A DNA stretch of 64,000 nt, taken from positions 1-64,000 of the forward strand of contig CAISPO010000033.1 in assembly GCA_903887415.1 (NCBI GenBank), read 5' to 3'. Each line of letters opens with the position of its first letter. Positions within the stretch are counted from its first letter, which is position 1. The stretch comes from an uncultured Bacteroidota bacterium (GTDB lineage: Bacteria; Bacteroidota; Bacteroidia; Chitinophagales; Chitinophagaceae). This document shows positions 26,982 to 34,503 of the stretch, piece after piece. The translations under genes were made by a program, and so were the position numbers. Below the pieces are notes generated by a model. It did no database searches. It was not told where the DNA came from and saw nothing but the letters and a program-made list of their open reading frames with translations.

Positions 26982-28101
26982 TGATCAAATTCCGGCTGTT
27001 CTCCAAAGCATCCACTGTAGCACAAATTATCTCCACCATTTTAAACTTCCCGGTTGTTGAAATTACAGGAATACTGTTTTCACTTTCAGGAATTACCGGT
27101 GGTTTTCTCCGGCCTTCAATATCCTTCGCATAAAATTTATCGTAGTAGCAAAGCAATATCCGGAAAGCGTCCTGGTAGTTTCCTTCTTTCAAAAAATCGA
27201 TTGAGTCCTTTGTTTCCTTCCCGCCCAGCCGCTTCTGTATCCGCAAAATACAGTTTACCAGGTGCTGCTTATCAAACTGCCCATACTCCGCTGTGATATG
27301 ATCAAGCCGTGCTTCAAAAGGCACATCTAAAAAATACAAAGGCACGCGCCTCATGGCCTCCCATATTGCACCTGGAATGTTCACAGCACCTATCCTTCGG
27401 CTTTCATCCTCCAGCCATATATCACCTTCAGGTGATGCGTCATATATCTTATGCAACTTCGCTGCCAGCTCATTTTCAAACATTTCCTGCGTGGGCTGCG
27501 GCGTTTCGCCAAGTGCGCCAAATGCAGAGCCCTTATGGTGGGCAATACCTTCCAGGTCTATCATGGCACTGCCTTTTTTCGCAAGTTCTTTTAGGGTCTC
27601 TGTCTTACCGCTGCCGGTATAGCCCCCAAGTATTTTAAACTTATAGGGCTGTTCAAACTGCCGTAACACCCAGTTGCGATAGGCCTTATACCCGCCGTCT
27701 AGTGTATAAACCTTAAGGCCATACAGATCCAGCAACCACGCCACCCCGGCACTGCGCATACCCCCGCGCCAGCAATGTACAAGTATTACATGGCCATGAT
27801 CCTCTTCATTTTTTGAAGGTAAATTTGTTAACGATTTGTGATTTGATATGATTTTTTCGGCATCCTCTACCATATTTTTCATTTTCACACCGAAAAAATC
27901 CAGCCCGGCTTTTATCGCATCTTCCCTACCCTGCTGTTTATATAAAGTGCCTACAATTTTTCGTTCTTCATCCGAAAACAGCGGCAAGCTGTACGCACCC
28001 GGAATATGCGCGTGGCCATACTCTCCAGGGCTTCTCACATCAGCAACGGGCCATTTTTTTGCCAGCTTCAGAAATGCCTCGATACCTAATTTTTCTACCA
28101 T
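26968..28101 (-). CDS. mnmH: tRNA 2-selenouridine(34) synthase MnmH (SelU)
   Basis: Replaces sulfur by selenium at the wobble 2-thiouridine of tRNAs, via a geranylated intermediate. The 377-residue protein has an N-terminal rhodanese domain (PVADVRSPGEYGHAHIPGAY; catalytic Cys in HCWRGGMRSAGVAWLL) and a C-terminal P-loop domain (GGYTGSGKTETLKEL, about residue 160). Further conserved segments are HHKGSAFG and WLEDESRRIG. Length matches the family. It is the first gene of a two-gene mnmH-selD operon. SelA and SelB, needed for selenocysteine, are not in the window. Confidence 0.95.
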   Translation of the reverse strand: MVEKLGIEAFLKLAKKWPVADVRSPGEYGHAHIPGAYSLPLFSDEERKIVGTLYKQQGREDAIKAGLDFFGVKMKNMVEDAEKIISNHKSLTNLPSKNEEDHGHVILVHCWRGGMRSAGVAWLLDLYGLKVYTLDGGYKAYRNWVLRQFEQPYKFKILGGYTGSGKTETLKELAKKGSAMIDLEGIAHHKGSAFGALGETPQPTQEMFENELAAKLHKIYDASPEGDIWLEDESRRIGAVNIPGAIWEAMRRVPLYFLDVPFEARLDHITAEYGQFDKQHLVNCILRIQKRLGGKETKDSIDFLKEGNYQDAFRILLCYYDKFYAKDIEGRRKPPVIPESENSIPVISTTGKFKMVEIICATVDALENSRNLINAEK

Positions 28102-28180
28102 TTATTTACTCTTTTCAAACATTATATTAAATAAATAATAGAACTAATAAACAAATATTCAAAATTATTTCGTTAATTAG

Positions 28181-28212
28181 TTGTGAATGTCGAAAAATAT
28201 CATTTACCTTTA
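28181..28212 (+). promoter_or_regulatory. Predicted promoter of the micro-operon
   Basis: TTG (28181-28183) and TACCTTTA (28205-28212, one mismatch to TAnnTTTG) are 21 bp apart, the spacing expected for the -33/-7 pair of Bacteroidota. Transcription would start near 28220 and give a leader of about 114 nt. That leader is A/C-rich with only about four G residues, so it should be nearly unstructured. Confidence 0.5.
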
Positions 28213-28333
28213 CATTAGCAAAACGACAACAAACCAATAACTAACAAACAACAAATTCAAAAAACGTGCCAAAAATTAAAAACCTAAAATAAAATCTTAA
28301 ACAAATCATTTCACACCCCTAAAAACAAACGTT

Positions 28334-28450
28334 ATGATAACAATTGCACTCATTACCCGGATGGTCATTCTTTACAATAAGAAGAGACAGACAAAAGCCG
28401 CAAAACTTGTTCCTGTACGCGCTACTTATAACACACAAACGATTCATTAA
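28334..28450 (+). CDS. Microprotein 1 of a tandem pair (38 aa)
   Basis: The ORF encodes 38 residues beginning M-I-T-I-A-L-I-T-R-M-V-I-L-Y, then NKKRQTKAAK and a polar tail ending QTIH. The N-terminal 14 residues are hydrophobic with one Arg, and a basic KKRQ cluster follows, a layout of small membrane-associated peptides. The next ORF (28471) encodes a paralogue: 16 of the first 23 positions are identical (MxTIxLITRxVxLYxKKRQT plus Ala 23). About half of the identical residues use different synonymous codons, for example Leu CTC/TTA, Arg CGG/CGC and AGA/AGG, Lys AAG/AAA, Gln CAG/CAA. That is strong evidence of selection on protein sequence. The unit has its own predicted promoter and terminator. 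Function is unknown; a type I toxin-like peptide or membrane regulator are guesses. Confidence 0.7.
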   Translation: MITIALITRMVILYNKKRQTKAAKLVPVRATYNTQTIH

Positions 28451-28470
28451 CCGTATTAAAAAAACATGCT

Positions 28471-28572
28471 ATGCTAACAATTTTATTAATTACCCGCTTT
28501 GTAGTATTGTACGTAAAGAAAAGGCAAACTACGGTTGCCACTAAGCTGACGCCAAGTGCCATTCGCGCATAA
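28471..28572 (+). CDS. Microprotein 2 of a tandem pair (33 aa)
   Basis: The ORF encodes 33 residues: MLTILLITRFVVLYVKKRQT, then TVATKLTPSAIRA. It begins 20 bp after the stop of the first microprotein gene and shares its start pattern, the Arg at position 9, the Tyr at 14 and the KKRQT block. The hydrophobic stretch (residues 1-15) is stronger than in its neighbour, so a membrane location is likely. Only a short spacer separates it from a terminator hairpin at 28649. No third copy was found in the flanks, and no exact antisense TAnnTTTG promoter was found that would support a type I antitoxin RNA. Confidence 0.7.
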   Translation: MLTILLITRFVVLYVKKRQTTVATKLTPSAIRA

Positions 28573-28648
28573 TATTCAACTGATTGTTTAACCTATAAAA
28601 TGACATATCATAACTATATGTAAGTATTCTTATTGGAAACACAACTTA

Positions 28649-28680
28649 ACCGCACTGGCCTCCAGGCGGTATTTTTTATT
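28649..28680 (+). terminator. Terminator of the micro-operon
   Basis: ACCGC pairs with GCGGT and, inside a single bulged A, CTGG pairs with CCAG around a CCT loop (28649-28670). The run ATTTTTTATTTT follows. It closes the transcription unit begun at about 28220. Confidence 0.85.
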
Positions 28681-28710
28681 TTAGGCACGTATTCTATATG
28701 GCTTGCGATG

Positions 28711-28766
28711 GGAATTCCCCTTTAGCGAAGTCCCGATGGCTATCGGGATGAGTAGCCGAAGGGGGA
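28711..28766. repeat. Nested palindromic intergenic element
   Basis: The inner palindrome CCCGATGGCTATCGGG (28732-28747) is enclosed by an outer, interrupted pairing of CCCCTTTAGC (28717-28726) with GTAGCCGAAGGGGG (28752-28765). The inner core recurs at 33805-33820 and 35418-35433. It lies between the micro-operon terminator and the 3' end of the E1 gene and might act as a 3' structure for the latter. The surrounding 28573-28868 has no convincing gene. Confidence 0.6.
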
Positions 28767-28868
28767 TAGGGGGATGTTCGGCTCGCGCACATCACGCTAC
28801 TCACTCCACCTCACCCTCCCCTTCGGGGTTCGTGCTAGTGAAGGAGCACAGCTCGCAGGGAGAAGCTC

Positions 28869-31265
28869 CTACTCCCGCATCATCTCTTCTATCACCGCCG
28901 CAATGTCCTCCGCGTTCGGCTTCGAAAAATAATCCCCATCCGTAGCATATGCAGGCCGGTGCGCCTGTGCCGTTATCGTTCTCGGCGCCACATCCAGCCA
29001 CCTGAACCCACCCTGCTGCTCCATCACCTGCTGAAACATATAGGCGCTAGCCCCACCCGGTACGTCTTCGTCTATAAAGACAATACGATTGGTCTTTTTT
29101 AGCGACTCAACAATAACATGATTAATATCAAACGGCAGCAAGGTCCTTACATCTATCACCTCGCAACTTATCCCCTCAGGCGCTAAGTAAGTATTTATTG
29201 CATCATCTATCACCCTTAAGGTAGAGCCATAGGAAACAATAGTAACATCCGTTCCCTCTCTTACGATTTCCGGCACTCCAAAGGGCACCGTGAATGTATC
29301 CAGGTTATCCGGCAGTTTTTCTTTCAGGCGGTAGCCGTTGAGGCATTCTATCACAAGCCCCGGCTCGTCGCTTTTCAACAGCGTATTATACATACCCGCA
29401 GCCTGCACCATATTCCTCGGCACACACACATAGATCCCGCGCAGCGCATTTACGATCATCCCCATTGGCGACCCGCTATGCCACACCCCCTCCAGCCTGT
29501 GTCCCCTCGTCCGCACGATCAGCGGGCACTTCTGTCCGCCACGCGTGCGGTATTGCAGCGTTGCCACATCATCGCTAAGCGGCTGCAGTCCATATAGCAG
29601 GTAATCCAGGTATTGTATCTCCGCTATCGGCCGCAAGCCACGCATAGCCAGGCCTATACCCTGCCCCATTATCGATGCCTCGCGAATACCAGTATCCGTA
29701 ATGCGCAGTGCCCCATACTTTTCCTGCAGTCCTGCAAACCCCTGGTTCACATCGCCTATCTTGCCCAGGTCCTCGCCAAACGCCACCACAGCAGGGTTGC
29801 TGGCAAAGATCATGTCGAAATATTTATTGAGTATCTCATAACCATTCAGCACTGCCGCATCTGTATCATACTGTGCCGGCACCTCTGCCACTTTCATAGC
29901 GCTATACCTCGACTCCGAATGTAAATGCGAAGAGAATTTTTCTTTGTTATCTGCTTTTATATAATCGTAAAACCCACGCAGCGCCCTTGTCGCCTCACCA
30001 CCCTGCGGGCACAGGCGCAGCACCTTGCTCACAGTCATCATCACATCCTTCCTTATCGGCTCCTTTAGGCCATTCAGTTCCTGCACCATAGCCGCTATGG
30101 CTGTGCCATTTGCGCCTGCTTCATACACTGCCTGGTTGCAAAGTTGCGTTGCCTGCACTATCTGCTCCTTTATCGGCACCAAGAAGTTTTCCCAGGCCCT
30201 TTGCTTGGCGCTGCGTGCCTCCTGCTTGGCATCTTCTTCTATGGCCGTAATTTCTTCTTCCGTTGCTATTTTATTGTCCAGCACAAACTCCCGCATCTTG
30301 GCTATGCAGTCCCATTCCTTCTCCCACTCCAGCCGCTCCTTGCTCTTGTACCGCTCATGCGATCCCGATGTAGAGTGCCCCTGTGGCTGCGTCATTTCCT
30401 GCACATGAAATATGGCAGGCACCTGCGTTTCGCGCACGCGCGCTATACCCTGCTGTATAGTATCTACTAGGCTTGCATAGTCCCAGCCCTTCACGGTGTA
30501 AATGTTTATCCCGCCCTTGCGGTCATCCCACTGCATACCCGCAAGCGCATCCGATATGGAGTTCTTAGTGGTCTGGTACTTGCGCGGCACAGATATTCCA
30601 TAACCATCGTCCCATACAAATATCGCCAGCGGCACCTGCAGCACACCCGCCGCATTCACGCTCTCCCAAAACAATCCTTCCGATGTAGAAGCATCCCCTA
30701 TCGTGCAAAAAACAACCTCATTTCCTTTGTCGGTAAATTTCTCGAAACCCGTATGCAGGCTCTCTATATTGCGATACAGCTTGGAGGCATAAGCAAGGCC
30801 CAGGGCACGCACCATCTGCCCCGCCGTTGGCGATATGTCGCTGCTCGACTGCGGGCCCGATGTCAGGTCTTTCCATTCACCACTATCATCCAGCCAGCGC
30901 GTGCTGTAGTGCCCGTTCATCATTCGCCCTGCCGATGATGGCTCGTTCTCCGTGCTCATATCGGCATATAGCTGCGCGAAGAATTTTTGTATATCGCTCA
31001 TCCCTGTGGCAAACATCAGCGTCTGGTCACGGTAGTAACCGCTGCGTATATCCCCCGGCTTAAAACACTTGGCAGCCGCCAGTTGCGCCAGTTCCTTACC
31101 ATCCCCAAAGATGCCAAACTTAGCCTTGCCCGTCAGCACCTCGCGGCGGCCTATAAGGCTCGCTTCCCGGCTCGCCACCACTATCCGGTAATCATCCAGC
31201 ACCCCCTCTTTAAACTCATCAAACGATAACCTCGCAGACTTAGAACTATTGGCTGTTAATGGCAT
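28869..31265 (-). CDS. Fused 2-oxoacid dehydrogenase E1 (alpha and beta subunits in one chain)
   Basis: A 798-residue thiamine-diphosphate enzyme (start MPLTANSSKS at 31265; 31289 is an alternative). Residues about 1-390 are the E1-alpha dehydrogenase domain (GDIRSGYYRDQTLMFATGM; TPP region GDASTSEGLFWESVNAAGVL). From about residue 465 come the E1-beta pyrimidine-binding domain (VVAFGEDLGKIGDVNQGFAG; GIGLAMRGLRPIAEIQYLDY) and the transketolase C-terminal domain (DVTIVSYGSTLRVIDDA; IDVRTLLPFD). It decarboxylates a 2-oxoacid, probably branched-chain 2-oxoacids or pyruvate, and passes the acyl group to E2. E2 and E3 are not adjacent. The TPP motif has GDA for the usual GDG, and WDDGYGIS in place of the usual NNGYAIS-like segment. 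Confidence 0.9.
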   Translation of the reverse strand: MPLTANSSKSARLSFDEFKEGVLDDYRIVVASREASLIGRREVLTGKAKFGIFGDGKELAQLAAAKCFKPGDIRSGYYRDQTLMFATGMSDIQKFFAQLYADMSTENEPSSAGRMMNGHYSTRWLDDSGEWKDLTSGPQSSSDISPTAGQMVRALGLAYASKLYRNIESLHTGFEKFTDKGNEVVFCTIGDASTSEGLFWESVNAAGVLQVPLAIFVWDDGYGISVPRKYQTTKNSISDALAGMQWDDRKGGINIYTVKGWDYASLVDTIQQGIARVRETQVPAIFHVQEMTQPQGHSTSGSHERYKSKERLEWEKEWDCIAKMREFVLDNKIATEEEITAIEEDAKQEARSAKQRAWENFLVPIKEQIVQATQLCNQAVYEAGANGTAIAAMVQELNGLKEPIRKDVMMTVSKVLRLCPQGGEATRALRGFYDYIKADNKEKFSSHLHSESRYSAMKVAEVPAQYDTDAAVLNGYEILNKYFDMIFASNPAVVAFGEDLGKIGDVNQGFAGLQEKYGALRITDTGIREASIMGQGIGLAMRGLRPIAEIQYLDYLLYGLQPLSDDVATLQYRTRGGQKCPLIVRTRGHRLEGVWHSGSPMGMIVNALRGIYVCVPRNMVQAAGMYNTLLKSDEPGLVIECLNGYRLKEKLPDNLDTFTVPFGVPEIVREGTDVTIVSYGSTLRVIDDAINTYLAPEGISCEVIDVRTLLPFDINHVIVESLKKTNRIVFIDEDVPGGASAYMFQQVMEQQGGFRWLDVAPRTITAQAHRPAYATDGDYFSKPNAEDIAAVIEEMMRE

Positions 31266-31369
31266 ACTCTTCGGTTTTTTTACGTACATAGATCACACAT
31301 TTCACCGCTTTCATCCGCCGTATTCTCTACGAACGTAGAAGCATATATCAGGTAATATACAAAGATAGT

Positions 31370-31377
31370 TTTAAGAT
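31370..31377 (-). promoter_or_regulatory. Predicted -7 element TATCTTTG for the E1 gene
   Basis: TAnnTTTG match on the minus strand about 105 bp before the start at 31265. The leader would contain a small hairpin, TCTACG / CGTAGA (31326-31331, 31334-31339). Confidence 0.45.
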
Positions 31378-31508
31378 GGGAAATTGGGAAAAAGAAGGTT
31401 GTTGTCCGAGCGATGGGAATGCTATTATCCGTCAACCTAATCCACACCAGAGCGCACCCATAAATACCAAACTTCCTCACCCACAAGGAAAATCAATAAT
31501 TCTTGTAT

Positions 31509-31530
31509 TATATTTGACAATCATGATTGT
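31509..31530 (+). promoter_or_regulatory. Promoter with a 14-bp palindrome at the predicted start site (PIN-like gene)
   Basis: TATATTTG (31509-31516) matches the -7 consensus. It is followed at once by the perfect palindrome ACAATCATGATTGT (31517-31530), which would cover the transcription start. The ATG is at 31557. A dimeric repressor site is a reasonable inference. Confidence 0.5.
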
Positions 31531-31556
31531 AAAATATGGAGATATCGAAATGATGT

Positions 31557-32174
31557 ATGAATAAAATCCTAGTTGATACCTGCGTTTGGCTTGATTTAGC
31601 AAAAGATCATGAGCAACATTTGCTGTTAAATGTACTGGAGGAATTAATTCAAAGGAAAGAACTTTCTTTATTAGTTCCTGTAATTTTAATTGACGAATTT
31701 CAGAGGAATAAAATTCGAGTTGTTCAGGATATTGGTAAAAGCTTGTCTGGTAATTTCAAAAGAGTAAAGGATGCCGTTTCACATCACGGCGACCCTAAAA
31801 AGAAGCAAGTTGTTTTAGATCAACTCAATGATATTGATTATAAAATTCCATTTTTAGGTGAGTCAGCTGAAGCAATTGTTTCTAGAATTGAAAAGCTGTT
31901 AACTACTGCTGAAATTATAGAAATATCAAACGATGTTAAATTAAGAGCAGCGGATAGAGCAATTGAAAAGAAAGCGCCCTTTCATCGTTCTAAGAATAGC
32001 ATGAACGATGCTATTCTTATTGAGACGTATTGGGACTGCGTCCAAAATAAGAATTCAGTTGGCAATAGGTTCTTGTTCGTAACTCACAATACAAAAGATT
32101 TCAGCAACTCGGAAGGTAATGATAAAGCACCTCATGGAGATTTTGTAGATTACTTTTCCAAAAGAAAAATCTGA
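31557..32174 (+). CDS. PIN-like nuclease domain protein (DUF4935 type), N-terminal part of a frameshifted gene
   Basis: The 205-residue frame starts MNKILVDTCVWLDLAKDHEQ, with the first PIN-fold Asp at residue 7. It has a mid Glu (LIDEFQRNK), a second acidic cluster (KNSMNDAILIETYWD) and FLFVTHNTKDFS, which matches the last PIN acidic motif. PIN domains are Mg-dependent RNases, often toxins or RNA-processing enzymes. The frame closes at DYFSKRKI, but deleting one A from the A5 run at 32165-32169 fuses it to a second frame reading SEYFIKLSEAIHKVNPDL up to 32586, giving a continuous protein of about 343 residues. The gene is clearly more AT-rich than its neighbours, suggesting horizontal acquisition. 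No antitoxin gene is adjacent. Confidence 0.7.
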   Translation: MNKILVDTCVWLDLAKDHEQHLLLNVLEELIQRKELSLLVPVILIDEFQRNKIRVVQDIGKSLSGNFKRVKDAVSHHGDPKKKQVVLDQLNDIDYKIPFLGESAEAIVSRIEKLLTTAEIIEISNDVKLRAADRAIEKKAPFHRSKNSMNDAILIETYWDCVQNKNSVGNRFLFVTHNTKDFSNSEGNDKAPHGDFVDYFSKRKI

Positions 32175-32235
32175 ATATTTCATCAAACTATCAGAAGCAA
32201 TCCATAAAGTTAATCCTGACTTAGTATCGGAAAAC

Positions 32236-32586
32236 ATGATCGATAGAGAATGGGTTGAAGAACCAAGGAGTCTATCTGAAATCATGGACGCAGAAAATGA
32301 ATTGTTTGACAAAGTATGGTATAATAGGCATCAAAATTGGCTGTATGAAATAGAAACCGGCAAGCAAAAAATAGTCAACGTCAAAGAATACAAACGTGAA
32401 CCTTCGAATTGGGTAACGCCAACGCACGTATACAACGCGGCAAGAAAAGCTGCCGAAAAAGTTGAAAAAAAATATGGCTCGGAAAACCTCGGCCCTTGGG
32501 ATGATTTTGAATGGGGCATGTTGAACGGCAAATTATCGGCTTTAAGATGGGTAACTGGTAGTGAATGGGATTTTCTAGATACTTAA
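32236..32586 (+). CDS. C-terminal part of the frameshifted PIN/DUF4935-like gene
   Basis: The frame is open from 32170, with an internal ATG at 32236 encoding MIDREWVEEPRSLSEIMDAE and 116 residues in all. It contains WYNRHQNWLYEIETGK, WVTPTHVYNAARKAAEKVEK and a WDDFEWGMLNGKLSALRWV segment. The base composition and codon use are the same AT-rich type as the upstream PIN part. It would be joined to that part by removal of one A at 32165-32169. As a free-standing gene it has no promoter-like element of its own. Treat it as part of one broken or misread gene. Confidence 0.6.
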   Translation: MIDREWVEEPRSLSEIMDAENELFDKVWYNRHQNWLYEIETGKQKIVNVKEYKREPSNWVTPTHVYNAARKAAEKVEKKYGSENLGPWDDFEWGMLNGKLSALRWVTGSEWDFLDT

Positions 32587-32592
32587 TTCCCT

Positions 32593-32694
32593 AGTTGGAC
32601 GTGGTGTTCGATAAATAAAAACATAAACGAAACCGTTGGGCGTACGTTTCCGACTACGGCCCTGCGGAACGCAATCTTCAGATTGCAGAGTGCC
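32593..32694 (+). repeat. Dispersed imperfect repeat, copy A
   Basis: The sequence AGTTGGACGTGGTGTTCGAT, an A-rich stretch, then TTGGGCGTACGTTTCCGACT, CCTGCGGAAC and a hairpin GCAATC-TTCA-GATTGC (32671-32686) aligns with copy B at 33729. The spacer 32587-32816 contains no gene. Confidence 0.65.
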
Positions 32695-32816
32695 AGAGCT
32701 GAAACTTTGCAGGAATGGAATCACACCCGCTTATCCCGTTCGGAAGCAACAACTCTATGGATATTCCAAAACCATCATTATATTAGTACCCATACGCAAA
32801 TAATACCTGTAAACTT

Positions 32817-33707
32817 ATGAAGCAGCTATCGCTTGTTTTGCTATGTGTGGCAGTAATGATCACTGCATGCCACCACTCATCCAGCAACCATATAAGTTAT
32901 AACCCACTTGCGGACAGCACCTGGGTACTGAGCCCGGTGCCGGCCACAGCGCCGCACATGATGCTGATAGAAGAATTCAGCGGGCAGGGTTGTGCGCAGG
33001 TACCCTATGATGATATTACGCTGGATAGCGTAGAGCGCAATGGATTTGCAACTACCATAGCCTATTACATAACCGGCTTTGTAACAACATTGCCACCCGC
33101 AGGCGCCGCTTACGACCTCAGAACCACCGCAGGCTCATTGATAGCCAACAGCAGTATATTCTCCGGAGTATCTGCTATACCCAGTGCCGGCATAGATCGC
33201 ACGCCATTCGGCGGTGGTAGCAATGCCGTTGGATTTGGTGAGTGGGAAATAGCATTAGCAGTAAGGCATTCGTATGCTGTAGATTCTCTCAACCTTGATG
33301 TGGCCAGCAGCTACAACGCCGGCACACGCATAGCCACCATCACCGCTACCGTTACGTATACCCTGCCCATGACCACCCAGCAAAACCTATCCATAGCGGT
33401 GGTGACAGATAGTATCGTAGATCTCCAGCAGGATATTAACGGCTATATTGACACCTCATATATTTCAAACAATGTGTTTATTAGCATGGTCACCCCAATA
33501 CCACTGGGCGATACCATACTCAGCACCATACCCGCGAAAGAAGCAGGCCGCGTGCAGCGCAAAAGATATACATATACCCTACCTGCCAGTTTTGCAAAGG
33601 GCACAATAAACCCCGCCAACTGCCGCGTAGTAGCCTTCGTACATGCACCCGGCATAGACAGCGACTATCATGTGCTGCAGGCCGCACAGACAAAGCTGGC
33701 ACCATAA
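32817..33707 (+). CDS. Omp28-related outer membrane lipoprotein
   Basis: A 296-residue protein with a lipoprotein signal peptide (MKQLSLVLLCVAVMITAC, lipid Cys at residue 18). Residues about 50-110 contain MLIEEFSGQGCAQVPYDD, which corresponds to the thioredoxin-like start of Omp28 proteins (usually EEFTG..C..CP, here with a single Cys followed by Ala-Gln). The C-terminal part is beta-rich (ATITATVTYTLPMTTQQNLS, RYTYTLPASFAKGTINPANC). Omp28 family members are surface proteins of Bacteroidota without an established enzymatic role. The gene is flanked on both sides by copies of the same roughly 100-bp repeat. Confidence 0.75.
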   Translation: MKQLSLVLLCVAVMITACHHSSSNHISYNPLADSTWVLSPVPATAPHMMLIEEFSGQGCAQVPYDDITLDSVERNGFATTIAYYITGFVTTLPPAGAAYDLRTTAGSLIANSSIFSGVSAIPSAGIDRTPFGGGSNAVGFGEWEIALAVRHSYAVDSLNLDVASSYNAGTRIATITATVTYTLPMTTQQNLSIAVVTDSIVDLQQDINGYIDTSYISNNVFISMVTPIPLGDTILSTIPAKEAGRVQRKRYTYTLPASFAKGTINPANCRVVAFVHAPGIDSDYHVLQAAQTKLAP

Positions 33708-33728
33708 AAGACGATTTCCATTCGCCCC

Positions 33729-33832
33729 AGTTGAGCGTAGTGTTCTATAATAAAAAAACGTAACAGTCGGGCGTACGCCTCCGACCACGCCCCAGCGGCG
33801 CACTACCGATAGCTATCGGTATCACATTGCCA
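33729..33832 (+). repeat. Dispersed imperfect repeat, copy B
   Basis: AGTTGAGCGTAGTGTTCTAT, an A-rich tract, TCGGGCGTACGCCTCCGACC and CCCAGCGGCGC align with copy A at 32593. At the place of copy A's hairpin it carries a different palindrome, ACCGATAGCTATCGGT (33805-33820). Confidence 0.65.
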
Positions 33833-33845
33833 TTGCCTCAAATGA

Positions 33846-34364
33846 TCAGTTTGTGAAGTAATCTATACCCGTCATCCATGGTGGAGCGTAGAAATACCAG
33901 ATTGGTCCATATGCCCCCGAGATATTCTGATAAGACAGGCTAATAGTAGCGGTATCGTTGGTGAGGTAGTAATGGAAACAAAAATCATTTGCTGTCTGGC
34001 TGTCTGGTTGCCGATAAACCTTTAAATAAAGCCTTCTTTTAAAAGTGCCGGTGGTATCGCCGTTTACCACAAATATTGAATCTGCTATAGCGGTATCTAC
34101 CGCCGAAAAATAGCATTGAAATTTTAGTGAATCGCCATAATAATAAGTGTGGCAATATTCAGTGACGCTATAGTCTGAATGAACTACTATGGTGTCATTA
34201 TAAAAAGTACCAGTCCAGTATTTTTTCTCAAACTGGAACCCGATGCTATCCCAGATCTGTTGAAAAGTGAAATGAGTATAGGCTTGCGGATTGGGTATTG
34301 TATTGCTTGTTTTCTTACATCCTAAAACAGAAAAAAACAGGCAGCATATTATCAGGTTTCGCAT
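33846..34364 (-). CDS. Hypothetical lipoprotein
   Basis: A 172-residue protein (start MRNLIICCLFFSVLGCKKTS at 34364; earlier Met codons exist at 34370 and 34376). The lipobox SVLGC gives a lipidated Cys followed by KK. The mature part is rich in Tyr, Thr and Asp (CHTYYYGDSLKFQCYFSA, DTTGTFKRRLYLKVYRQ) and looks like a beta-sandwich. No family was recognised. It converges with the Omp28-like gene across repeat copy B. Confidence 0.65.
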   Translation of the reverse strand: MRNLIICCLFFSVLGCKKTSNTIPNPQAYTHFTFQQIWDSIGFQFEKKYWTGTFYNDTIVVHSDYSVTEYCHTYYYGDSLKFQCYFSAVDTAIADSIFVVNGDTTGTFKRRLYLKVYRQPDSQTANDFCFHYYLTNDTATISLSYQNISGAYGPIWYFYAPPWMTGIDYFTN

Positions 34365-34503
34365 GAGCATGCTCAAATATAGTTAAGATACCCAGGTTCC
34401 GGAAAGACTTTATTTATAGTCTCCGCTACCTGTCTGTAGCTGGGTATATTCTACCACTCGCTCAATGCTGAAAATTCTTCAATTCCACAAACTCCGGTTC
34501 AGA

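Noticed and set aside
28334-28572. Antisense RNA that would make the micro-operon a type I toxin-antitoxin locus
   Set aside because: No exact minus-strand TAnnTTTG element and no antisense terminator were found within or just after the two ORFs, so the idea stays untested and is not annotated.
32160-32180. Programmed ribosomal frameshifting in the PIN-like gene
   Set aside because: Restoring the frame needs a +1 shift in AAAAGAAAAATC; no known +1 motif, stop-codon context or stimulatory stem was seen. A homopolymer indel is simpler.
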